Assembly: GCA_002724735.1 (NCBI GenBank)
Contig: PBPT01000082.1
Coordinates: 105,016 to 153,204 of the forward strand
Direction of reading: 5' to 3'
DNA length: 48,189 bases
Source of the DNA: Fidelibacterota bacterium
GTDB lineage: Bacteria; Fidelibacterota; Marinisomatia; Marinisomatales; TCS55
The notes beneath the pieces were generated by a model that searched no databases, had not been told where the DNA came from, and saw nothing but the letters and a program-made list of their open reading frames with translations. The first letter of the stretch is position 1, and each line of letters opens with the position of its first letter. Shown one piece after another: positions 1 through 7,800 of the stretch. The position numbers were made by a program, and so were the translations under genes.

Positions 1-510
1 ATGGTTTTTCCATTTAATCCTACAATACTTTTAGGTCATAGTGCAAACTATTCACCAATTACTCCAACACATACAAACTATGCCTATAATGCTTACCAAA
101 ACAGTCAAGTAGATAACATTACTATTACAGGTGAATTTTACAACGAGAACGAAAATGATGCGAAATATTGGGTAGCAGTATTACATTTTTTAAGATCTGT
201 AACAAAGATGTTTTATGGCGATAGTAATCCTCAAGGTAATCCACCTCCTGTATGCAGATTAAACGGATACGGGCCACATGTGCTTAGTAATATTCCTATT
301 GTAGTAACAAACTTTACAACAGACTTACCAGCAGATGTAGATTACATTGAGTGTACTGTACCTGGTGCATCAAAAAGAGACTTAGTACCTGTACAATCAC
401 AGTTTACAGTTACAGTAATGCCACAATACTCAAGAAGATCAACAGCTAAGTTTAATCTTCAACAGTTTGCAAATGGCGACTTTACTACTGGCACAGAGGG
501 CTTTGTATAA
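1..510 (+). CDS. Baseplate tail-tube cap protein, gp48-like (C-terminal part, 5' truncated by window)
   Basis: The reading frame is open from the first base, so the ATG at position 1 is probably internal and about 169 C-terminal residues are visible. T4 gp48 (about 364 residues) caps the baseplate and starts tail-tube assembly. Features recalled from the marine T4-like gp48 family are an HFxRSxTKMFYG segment (residues 62-72), a PPPVCRLNGYG segment, then NIPIVVTNF and a terminal QFTVTVMPQYSR strand. The stop codon overlaps the next start (TAATG), which fits co-translation with gp53. It could instead be the related gp54; the family assignment is by pattern memory, not alignment. Confidence 0.6.
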   Translation: MVFPFNPTILLGHSANYSPITPTHTNYAYNAYQNSQVDNITITGEFYNENENDAKYWVAVLHFLRSVTKMFYGDSNPQGNPPPVCRLNGYGPHVLSNIPIVVTNFTTDLPADVDYIECTVPGASKRDLVPVQSQFTVTVMPQYSRRSTAKFNLQQFANGDFTTGTEGFV

Positions 511-806
511 TGACAAATAAACTAGGCCCATACAAAAATACTCCTGTAACAAATACAGGATTTTTAGATATTTTTAAACCTGTACCTATTCCTGTAGCTG
601 GCAATGATGTATTATATGAAATATTACCTCAATACAATTACAGACCAGATTTATTAGCTTATGATCTTTACGGAAAAAAAGAATTATGGTGGGTGTTTGC
701 TCAGCGTAATTTAGACGTGTTAAAAGATCCTATTTTTGACTTTGTTGCTGGTACAAAAATTTATCTTCCACAAGGATCAAATTTAAGACAATCTATAGGA
801 TATTAA
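510..806 (+). CDS. gp53: Baseplate wedge protein gp53
   Basis: This 98-residue protein matches the T4 gp53 family, a small LysM-like baseplate wedge subunit that joins wedges around the hub. Visible family features are the N-terminal YKNTPVTNTGFLDIF, the central YNYRPDLLAYDLYG, and KELWWVFAQRN. It is shorter than T4 gp53 (about 196 residues) but normal for marine T4-like phages as recalled. The start overlaps the upstream stop by one base, with a GAGGG ribosome site about 9 bases before it. The next gene begins immediately after the stop. Confidence 0.85.
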   Translation: MTNKLGPYKNTPVTNTGFLDIFKPVPIPVAGNDVLYEILPQYNYRPDLLAYDLYGKKELWWVFAQRNLDVLKDPIFDFVAGTKIYLPQGSNLRQSIGY

Positions 807-3800
807 ATGGCTTCTTTTTTTAAAAAGTTAACTAAGGCCGCTAGCACTATTTCAACAATAAAAAGTGTTACAAATTCTGTTAGCACAGGAAACTTTGGTA
901 GCCTTGCTAACACTGCAATTAATATAGCTAGCAATCAAAATAATATCACACAGCAAATTAATTCAATAAGTGGCTTTGGAAAAGTAGCATCTCAATTTGC
1001 AAGCACAGCAGGAAAGTCATCATTATTTGGACAAGACTTTACAGGAGGTACATTTGGGTTTCCGCAAAATAGAGGAAACTTTAATTTCGGTACAATTTTA
1101 GGAGGTGCTTTAGAATTAGAAGGCTTAGTAAATAGTCCAATTAGAATTATTCCTAAAAGTGCCGCAGAGATTTTTAATTTAGAAGGAGGCAGATTTGATT
1201 TTTTACGCCAAGCCGCTTCTGACCTATCAGAATTAAGTGCATACAGTGATTTCGTGGACGATAGTTTTTATGATCCTAGAGATCCTGTTAAAAAATCCGG
1301 TGCATCAAAAAGCAGAATAGAAAATCCTTTACGTAATTTTAGTTCATACAATTATAAGTTTACAATGGGAATATTAAGTGCAAAAGAATTTAATAATCCT
1401 AATTTGTATAGGGAAGCAGACGGATTTCAAAACTATATTATTAAAAGTACTGGAGGTCAATTAGAAAAACGCTATCAAGTTTTAGACGAAGTTGAAAGAA
1501 GCCCAGTTGGCCATGGTGAATACTTTATTGAAGATTTCAATTATGAAGGATTAGTGGCACCTAATCCCGCTACCGGTGTGACAACAGGTATGCTTATACA
1601 GTTCAAAGTAATAGAACCATTTAGTATGGGAAATTTTACAGAAGCAATAGTAGGGGCTAGTGCATCTTTAGGTTATAAAAATTATTTCTCAGCTCCTTTT
1701 TGTGTGAGACTAGACTTTTCAGGTTGGGGTGAAGAACAAGAACAATTAAAATTAAAGCCTATATTTTTACCTCTCAAAATAAATCAAATGGATATGAGAG
1801 TTACAGGACAAGGTTGTGAATATGATGTATCAGCTGTGCCATTTACTGATTTAGGATTAGCAGATAATATTAATAAAATTATGACTAATGTAAATGCACC
1901 AGGAAACATTGTGCATGAAATATTACAAACAGGTGAAGATTCTTTATCTAATAATTTAAACAAAAGAATAGAAGTTTTAGAAGAATCAAATGTAATCCCC
2001 GGGTATGATAGATACTTAATTTGCTTTCCAAAAAACCGTGACAGTATTTTAAAATATTTAGAAACTGGTAGACAAAAAGTTGAAGAAACTACAGCATTAC
2101 AAGAAGAGGTTACAAAACAAGGATTAGCATCAGAAGAAGAAATTGATCAAGAACTATTATTCAACCAACAATCAGTTACTGATAAAAAGAAAATAGAACC
2201 ATCATCTCAGATGTTTGAAACTTTGCTAGCATATGCAAGTGATGAAACAAACATGAATGAAATAGGATTATCTGCTATTGTAAAAGATGATGCAGAAGGC
2301 GGCGATGCACCTATGGCAACATTTAACGGTGCATATTCTGGTGCAGGAGCAGAGCCAGAACGTGCTAAATTAATTAGAAAAGATGCCGCTGTAGCACAAC
2401 AACCTACCAAAGGTAGGATTACACAGTTTTCACAAGGTGAGTCTATAATAAGTGCTATAGAAAAAACATTACTTAACAGTGAATATTGTAAAGAAAATGC
2501 AGTAAAAGAAAGTGATAGTAAAGGTGTTAAAAGGTGGTTTAGAATTGATCCCTATGTGTATTTAGAAGAAAACAAAACAACTGAAGAGAAAGTAGGTAGA
2601 CCGCCTGCTGTATTCATTTATTGTGTATATCCTTATGAAACTGATGAAGCTAAATTTTTAGGACCAAAACAGATTCCTAAGAATACAGCAGGATTAAGGC
2701 AATCTGCCGCAAAAGAATACAATTATACCTATACAGGTAATAATGAAGATGTATTGAGATTTGATATAGAATTTAACACTGCTTTTATGAAAACTGCCCT
2801 TGCAGGCTACGGTAATAACTCTGGAGCAATGCAGGCTGAAGCAAGTCAATCTAAGGTTATTTCTGATAGTAGTCCTAAAGGAGCCAAACTTGCTGAAACT
2901 CCTCCTGAAGCAACAGATGCTGTCGAACAATCTGCAGGCACTCAAGAAGTCACACGTTCCGAATCAAACAATGCTACAAGAAGTTTAGATATACGTAGAC
3001 AAGTAGCTGAACAATTTCATGATTCTATTACAAATCAAATTACAGATATGATCAGCGTAGAAATGGACATATGGGGAGATCCGTTTTTTATGCCTCAAGA
3101 AATAGGCAACTATGCTCCTAAACAATCAGGTGCTTCTCCTAATTCAACAGAAGATGGAACAATGACATATACTAAAGGTGAAGTATTTGTAGTTGTAAAT
3201 TTTAGGACACCATTTGATTATCAAGTAGATGGAGCGTTAATGGACCAACCAGTAATAGTTCCGCAATTTAGTGGATTGTTTAGTGTATGGAAAACAACAA
3301 GTACGTTTAGTAACGGACAGTTTACACAAACATTAAATTTAATTAGAAGATATGGACAGTCACAAGAATCTACCCCAAATAATAAAGGACTTATTCAAAT
3401 TGAAGAAGATGCAAAAATGAAAGAAACATTGCCTAATAGTTCTAAAGTAGACGATAGTCAAAAATTAGGTAGCAATACTCCTTCTGAAACACAAACTGCT
3501 GTTAACCAAGCTTCAAATTTACTTACACAAATAGAAAATTCAGGATCATCAGTAGTAGGCGATGTTACAGGTGCAATAGCTAACCAAGCCCAAATAAGCC
3601 AAGGTATTGTAGCTAATCTAACAAGTTCAGGATCAGTAGCATCACAGGCTATTTCAAATCTAACAAGTTCAGGATCAGTAGCATCACAGGCTATTTCAAA
3701 TCTAACAGGCTCGGGGGCAGTAGCATCGCAAGCACTTTCAAAATTTACTGTGCCTACAACAGCTAATCTTTCTGTTGATAACTTTGGCTTTAACAAATTT

Positions 3801-4136
3801 AAAACAAGTGATATAATAGGAGATACTAGTCAACTTGTTAATGATGCATTAGTAAATGCTATTCCATCATTTGGCCAAGTTAGTGTTGACTTGTCTACGC
3901 CTCAAGGTCAATTAGGTGTGCTTACAAATACTATCAACAAAGGATTTGATGATATATTAGGAACAAAACCAAGTCCTGCAATAGTTGATGCAACTGAAGA
4001 ACTTAAAGGATTAGCCACAAGTGTAGCAAGTATTGATTTAGGACCATCAATAAATCCAGAATCTATTACAAAAGATCAGACACAAGCACTACTAAAAATA
4101 GCTCAAGCTAAAAGAATGAGAGGAACAGTAACATAA
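807..4136 (+). CDS. Large virion structural protein (probable baseplate/tail hub region)
   Basis: An 1109-residue protein between gp53 and the gp5-like gene. The N-terminus is Ser/Thr/Asn-rich and amphipathic. Residues about 170-310 contain NPLRNFSSYNYKFTMG and a beta-rich segment ending CVRLDFSGW, a style recalled from large structural proteins of marine T4-like phages. Residues about 885-1010 are low-complexity and include three 14-residue repeats (nucleotides 3615-3740). No catalytic motif, signal peptide or membrane segment is visible. An ATAGGA ribosome site lies 6 bases before the ATG. The position suggests a hub or tube-attachment role, perhaps covering the place of T4 gp27 or gp29, but no homology to those was recognised. 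Confidence 0.65.
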   Translation: MASFFKKLTKAASTISTIKSVTNSVSTGNFGSLANTAINIASNQNNITQQINSISGFGKVASQFASTAGKSSLFGQDFTGGTFGFPQNRGNFNFGTILGGALELEGLVNSPIRIIPKSAAEIFNLEGGRFDFLRQAASDLSELSAYSDFVDDSFYDPRDPVKKSGASKSRIENPLRNFSSYNYKFTMGILSAKEFNNPNLYREADGFQNYIIKSTGGQLEKRYQVLDEVERSPVGHGEYFIEDFNYEGLVAPNPATGVTTGMLIQFKVIEPFSMGNFTEAIVGASASLGYKNYFSAPFCVRLDFSGWGEEQEQLKLKPIFLPLKINQMDMRVTGQGCEYDVSAVPFTDLGLADNINKIMTNVNAPGNIVHEILQTGEDSLSNNLNKRIEVLEESNVIPGYDRYLICFPKNRDSILKYLETGRQKVEETTALQEEVTKQGLASEEEIDQELLFNQQSVTDKKKIEPSSQMFETLLAYASDETNMNEIGLSAIVKDDAEGGDAPMATFNGAYSGAGAEPERAKLIRKDAAVAQQPTKGRITQFSQGESIISAIEKTLLNSEYCKENAVKESDSKGVKRWFRIDPYVYLEENKTTEEKVGRPPAVFIYCVYPYETDEAKFLGPKQIPKNTAGLRQSAAKEYNYTYTGNNEDVLRFDIEFNTAFMKTALAGYGNNSGAMQAEASQSKVISDSSPKGAKLAETPPEATDAVEQSAGTQEVTRSESNNATRSLDIRRQVAEQFHDSITNQITDMISVEMDIWGDPFFMPQEIGNYAPKQSGASPNSTEDGTMTYTKGEVFVVVNFRTPFDYQVDGALMDQPVIVPQFSGLFSVWKTTSTFSNGQFTQTLNLIRRYGQSQESTPNNKGLIQIEEDAKMKETLPNSSKVDDSQKLGSNTPSETQTAVNQASNLLTQIENSGSSVVGDVTGAIANQAQISQGIVANLTSSGSVASQAISNLTSSGSVASQAISNLTGSGAVASQALSKFTVPTTANLSVDNFGFNKFKTSDIIGDTSQLVNDALVNAIPSFGQVSVDLSTPQGQLGVLTNTINKGFDDILGTKPSPAIVDATEELKGLATSVASIDLGPSINPESITKDQTQALLKIAQAKRMRGTVT
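3615..3740 (+). repeat. Three tandem 42-bp repeats inside the 1109-residue structural gene
   Basis: The unit begins AATCTAACAAGTTCAGGATC. Copies one (3615-3656) and two (3657-3698) are identical base for base. Copy three (3699-3740) is diverged at several positions. The period keeps the frame and encodes a 14-residue unit, NLTSSGSVASQAIS. The perfect identity at silent positions points to a recent duplication. Confidence 0.95.
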
Positions 4137-4801
4137 TGTCAGACTCACCTCAAGATAATACATATACTATAAATGATGCTCCATCAATAGGTGCAGATCC
4201 TAATGCTAATCCTCACGCTTTTAAAGTAAGGGGAGACACTTTTTATCAAACTATAACACCTTCTGGTGTAGTTACAAAAGATCAGGTGTTTGCAACTAAA
4301 ACTACAGACGATGTTATACCACCAGAAGCTGTTGAGCAATATAGTGCTTATTTAATTTTATCAAATAAAGTTAAACCTATTAGTAATTTAACTCCAGAAG
4401 AATTTTCTATTAATCAACAATACATAGAAGAAGCTGTAAAAAGGAGAAATAAGGCATTAGATTTAATTGGTGGAACAGAATATACAGAAGAAAATTTGAA
4501 TGTAATTGCAAAACAAAAACCTTTAGCAACATCAGTACCAGATTTTCAAGTAGATGCTAGTGGCAACACAGCTCCTTCAGTAGTCAGCAAAGATTTTGCA
4601 CACCTACCTGCTGATGCAGGTGTTTATTCTTATCAACAAATTGACTTATATGACGATAGATATGATTTTGAAACAGGAAAGAAAATACGTGTAGGAGTTG
4701 CAGGCGGAATAGCAGGCGGTGCAGGTAATACTACAACAGAAGGTAATACAGAATCTACAGTAGAACAATCAGAGTATCCTAATTATGGTCCTCCGATGTA
4801 A
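4136..4801 (+). CDS. Hypothetical protein in the baseplate gene block
   Basis: A 221-residue protein that was not recognised. It is hydrophilic, with a predicted helical middle (about residues 85-120, rich in Glu, Lys and Arg) and a Gly/Ala/Thr-rich C-terminus (VAGGIAGGAGNTTTEGN). There is no signal peptide or membrane segment. It overlaps the preceding structural gene by one base (TAATG), with GAGAGGA about 11 bases upstream, and sits 24 bases before the gp5-like gene. That context suggests a virion component or an assembly factor for the hub. Confidence 0.6.
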   Translation: MSDSPQDNTYTINDAPSIGADPNANPHAFKVRGDTFYQTITPSGVVTKDQVFATKTTDDVIPPEAVEQYSAYLILSNKVKPISNLTPEEFSINQQYIEEAVKRRNKALDLIGGTEYTEENLNVIAKQKPLATSVPDFQVDASGNTAPSVVSKDFAHLPADAGVYSYQQIDLYDDRYDFETGKKIRVGVAGGIAGGAGNTTTEGNTESTVEQSEYPNYGPPM

Positions 4802-4825
4802 TAATTATAGTAAACTGGATATATA

Positions 4826-7291
4826 ATGGCTAGAGGCGAATATACAAGAACCCCCCATCAAAACAGGAAATTTAGAGATCCTGGACCATACGAAGCTGTG
4901 GTTGTAAATCATTTAGATGTAAGATATATGGGCGGTCTTGAGGTTGAACTTATAAAGTATGCTGGATCTGGCGGTACTCCTGAAAAAGGCGGAGAACTTG
5001 TGCAAGTAAGGTACCTAAGTCCATTTTATGGAATCACACCTGCATCTGGATTAACACCTAACGATGGTTATCAAAATACCCAAAAAAGTTATGGAATGTG
5101 GGCGGTACCTCCCGATATAGGCACCCGCGTACTTGTAATATTTGCAGAAGGAAATCCTAATCTAGGGTATTGGATTGGTTGTATACCTGACGATTACATG
5201 AACTTTATGGTTCCTGATGGCAGAGCTAGTACAGAACAAACCACGGCACTTACACCAGAAAATATTAAAGGTGCAAAATTACCAGTTGGAGAATATAATA
5301 AAGCATTTGAAGATGGATCTTTAGTTGATCCTACTTTATTTGAGAAACCTTACAATAAAGACTTTACAGAAGTGTTAGAAACACAAGGGCTTTTATTCGA
5401 TGAGTCAAGAGGTACTACAACTTCAAGTGCAAGAAGAGAAATGCCAAGTATGGTTTTTGGTATAAGCACTCCTGGACCACTCGATAAAAGAGACGGTTCT
5501 CCGCAGGTAACAATAGGTCCAGCAGATGACAAAGTAAATGTACCCTATAATAGACTAGGCGGTTCAAGTTTAGTTATGGATGATGGTGATCCGTCATTTA
5601 TTAGAAAAACACACCCTGAAGATGGTCCTCCTATCTATATGAATTTAATGAAAGAAGAAACCGGTGGCAAGTTTACTATACCTCAAAATGAATTGGTACG
5701 ATTACGTACTAGGACAGGTCATCAAATTTTAATGCATAACTCAGAAGATTTAATTTATATTGGTAATGCTAGGGGAACTACTTGGATAGAAATGACAAGT
5801 GACGGAAAAATTGATATACATGCACAGGATAGTGTAAGCATAATGACAGATAATGATCTAAACATTACAGCGGAAAGAGATATCAATTTTGAAGCTGGTA
5901 GAAATATTAACATGAAAGCTACTGCACGTTACAGTAAAGGAGAACCTATTGATACAAAAGGGCTAGAAAGCGGACGAATACATTTAGAGGCGCAACATAA
6001 TCATAATTTACTTGTTGGTAAAGATTCTAAAATTACTGTAGTTGGAAATATGCATACTGGAGTAGGTGAAAACCAGTTTATATCTAGCGGAAAATACTTG
6101 CATGTAAACACAGGGCAAGACAATAGATTTACAGCAGGAGGATATACGCATTTACATTCAGGAAAAGAACATCGAGAAACTGCCACATTTATACATATGA
6201 ACGGACCAGGAGCCGCAGTTGCTAATCAAGCAGATCTTGTAAAGCAATTAGAAACTGTACAGTTACCTTATATTTTTCCTGGCACATTAAACCCTGTTGC
6301 TTACGATAGTATTTTAACTAGAGCTCCGCAACACGAACCTTGGCCACATCATGAAAATTTAGATCCAACTGCATTTAAAAAACCAGAAACTGATAGAGAA
6401 CAACCAGGTGGCTTACCTACTTCTGAAAGAGTGCTTACTCCTGATACGTTTTTTAAAAATAAAGGTGGAAGAATATCAAGTGCATTTGTAAGTGGCTCAG
6501 GAGGTAATCTTGATAGTGGATACCAATCAACTGCTGGCGGCACAGGTTCTGGAGTTGGTACTACACCAATTGATGATTATTCGAGTAATTTTGAATTTAG
6601 TGAAGAATTAGGCTCACTAAGTTCTAAGTATGAATCTAAAGGCAATCCTACAGCAATAGGTTTTGACAAAACAGGAGGTTGGAGTTACGGAACATATCAG
6701 CTTGCAACAAGACCTGGAGCATTCAAAGGCTACATGCGTTATTTGAAGGCAAAACACAAACAAGTATATGAAGTATTACAAACAGCAGGCGGAAATTCTG
6801 CGGCTATGAATGGAATAGACACCTTTAGAGAAACTTGGCAATTAGCAATGTCTGAAAAAGATAAAGCAGAAACGCAACATGCTTATGCTGTTATACAATA
6901 TTTTGTGCCAGCGGCAGATAAAGTGACCAATAGCACAGGTATTGACGTAAGGTTAAAGTCAAAAACTTTACAAGACGTACTATGGTCTACTTCTGTTCAA
7001 CACGGTGCAGGAGGTTGTAATAAAATTTTCAAAAGAGCAATACAAAGATGCGGTACTAAGACTCCTACAGATGATGCACTGATAGTAGCAGTCTATAATG
7101 AAAGAGCCGCAGATAATGGAAGAAAATATTTTGGAAGTAGTAATAATAATATTAGACAAAGTGTTGTAAAAAGATTTAATAATGAAAAATTAGATGCTTT
7201 AAAAAGTTTAGAATTAGAATTAAAAGCCGCAACACAGGCACAACAAGGTAGTACCCCAGGTGCAGTCACACTGCCTGTGGGCCCGCAATAA
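4826..7291 (+). CDS. gp5: Baseplate hub spike protein, gp5-like, with C-terminal cell-wall hydrolase-like domain
   Basis: An 821-residue protein with three regions. Residues 1-135 form a gp5-type OB-fold region (YEAVVVNHLDVRYMGGLEVEL, then MWAVPPDIGTRVLVIFAEGN and GYWIGC). Residues about 320-450 hold short strand repeats such as DGKIDIHAQDSVSIM and AERDINFEAGRNINMKA, as in the gp5/VgrG triple beta-helix. Residues about 590-780 resemble a muramidase or transglycosylase-like domain with SSKYESKGNPTAIG and GGWSYGTYQLA; E603 is the likely catalytic acid. The role is membrane puncture and local peptidoglycan cutting at infection. In T4 gp5 the lysozyme lies between OB-fold and helix, so this domain order is different. 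The ribosome site before the ATG is weak (GGAT). Confidence 0.8.
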   Translation: MARGEYTRTPHQNRKFRDPGPYEAVVVNHLDVRYMGGLEVELIKYAGSGGTPEKGGELVQVRYLSPFYGITPASGLTPNDGYQNTQKSYGMWAVPPDIGTRVLVIFAEGNPNLGYWIGCIPDDYMNFMVPDGRASTEQTTALTPENIKGAKLPVGEYNKAFEDGSLVDPTLFEKPYNKDFTEVLETQGLLFDESRGTTTSSARREMPSMVFGISTPGPLDKRDGSPQVTIGPADDKVNVPYNRLGGSSLVMDDGDPSFIRKTHPEDGPPIYMNLMKEETGGKFTIPQNELVRLRTRTGHQILMHNSEDLIYIGNARGTTWIEMTSDGKIDIHAQDSVSIMTDNDLNITAERDINFEAGRNINMKATARYSKGEPIDTKGLESGRIHLEAQHNHNLLVGKDSKITVVGNMHTGVGENQFISSGKYLHVNTGQDNRFTAGGYTHLHSGKEHRETATFIHMNGPGAAVANQADLVKQLETVQLPYIFPGTLNPVAYDSILTRAPQHEPWPHHENLDPTAFKKPETDREQPGGLPTSERVLTPDTFFKNKGGRISSAFVSGSGGNLDSGYQSTAGGTGSGVGTTPIDDYSSNFEFSEELGSLSSKYESKGNPTAIGFDKTGGWSYGTYQLATRPGAFKGYMRYLKAKHKQVYEVLQTAGGNSAAMNGIDTFRETWQLAMSEKDKAETQHAYAVIQYFVPAADKVTNSTGIDVRLKSKTLQDVLWSTSVQHGAGGCNKIFKRAIQRCGTKTPTDDALIVAVYNERAADNGRKYFGSSNNNIRQSVVKRFNNEKLDALKSLELELKAATQAQQGSTPGAVTLPVGPQ

Positions 7292-7306
7292 TAGGGTAAA
7301 TACAGT

Positions 7307-7744
7307 ATGAGTGAATTAGAAAAAAATCTATTTAAGCGTGTTACTGTAACACAAAAGCAAAAGGATGCTGTAAATGGTCGTGCCTATAGAGGGTTTTCAA
7401 CTGTTGATGGTAAAAAAGAAGGTTTTGCAAAATACGATTTTGATCTAATAAAACAAGATCTTATAAATCATTTTCATATTAGACAGGGTGAAAAGTTAAG
7501 TGATCCTAGTTTTGGCACTATTATATGGGATATGTTGTATGAACCTTTTACAACAGACGTACAAGAAGCTATTGTAGATGATGTAACAACTATTGTAAAC
7601 TATGATCCAAGGTTAAGTGTTGATGAAATAGTAGTAGATACCTATGAAAAAGGTATTACTGTTGAATGTGTAGTAGTATTCCTACCTTATAACATTTCAG
7701 AGCAGTTACGATTTACGTTTGATCAGGCCAATGGCTTGCTGTAA
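7307..7744 (+). CDS. gp25: Baseplate wedge protein gp25
   Basis: A 145-residue protein of the gp25/T6SS TssE-like family, the wedge part that contacts the sheath and helps trigger contraction. The length is close to T4 gp25 (132 residues). Visible signatures are YDFDLIKQDLINHFHIRQGE, DPSFGTIIWDMLYEPF, and a basal VECVVVFLPYNISEQLRF strand pair. The start follows the gp5-like stop by 15 bases with only a modest AGGG ribosome site about 10 bases upstream. gp25 beside gp6 is the expected wedge pairing. Confidence 0.88.
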   Translation: MSELEKNLFKRVTVTQKQKDAVNGRAYRGFSTVDGKKEGFAKYDFDLIKQDLINHFHIRQGEKLSDPSFGTIIWDMLYEPFTTDVQEAIVDDVTTIVNYDPRLSVDEIVVDTYEKGITVECVVVFLPYNISEQLRFTFDQANGLL

Positions 7745-7757
7745 ATTATATACGCAC

Positions 7758-7774
7758 TTATCTGTAACAGATAA
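7758..7774. repeat. 17-bp perfect inverted repeat overlapping the gene 6 late promoter motif
   Basis: TTATCTGT-A-ACAGATAA is symmetrical over eight bases each side of one central base. Its right arm overlaps the first bases of the GATAAATA promoter-like motif. As RNA it could fold only as a weak five-pair stem. As DNA it resembles a two-fold protein binding site. Confidence 0.6.
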
Positions 7775-7777
7775 ATA
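7770..7777 (+). promoter_or_regulatory. T4-type late promoter motif before gene 6
   Basis: GATAAATA in the 56-base gap between gp25 and gp6 matches the T4-type late -10 motif (TATAAATA; NATAAATA in marine relatives). It lies 23 bases before the gene 6 ATG, which leaves room for a short leader containing the AAGAGGA ribosome site at 7787-7793. Confidence 0.55.
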
Positions 7778-7800
7778 TCATAGTAAAAGAGGAAAAAGAC

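Noticed and set aside
3458-3796. 112-codon minus-strand frame with repeats
   Set aside because: The repeats are the antisense of the 42-bp tandem repeat in the structural gene; no start signals.
7295-7302. GGTAAATA as a late promoter for gp25
   Set aside because: Its end is only five bases before the gp25 ATG, so transcription would begin at or inside the start codon; left as a shared-string observation instead.
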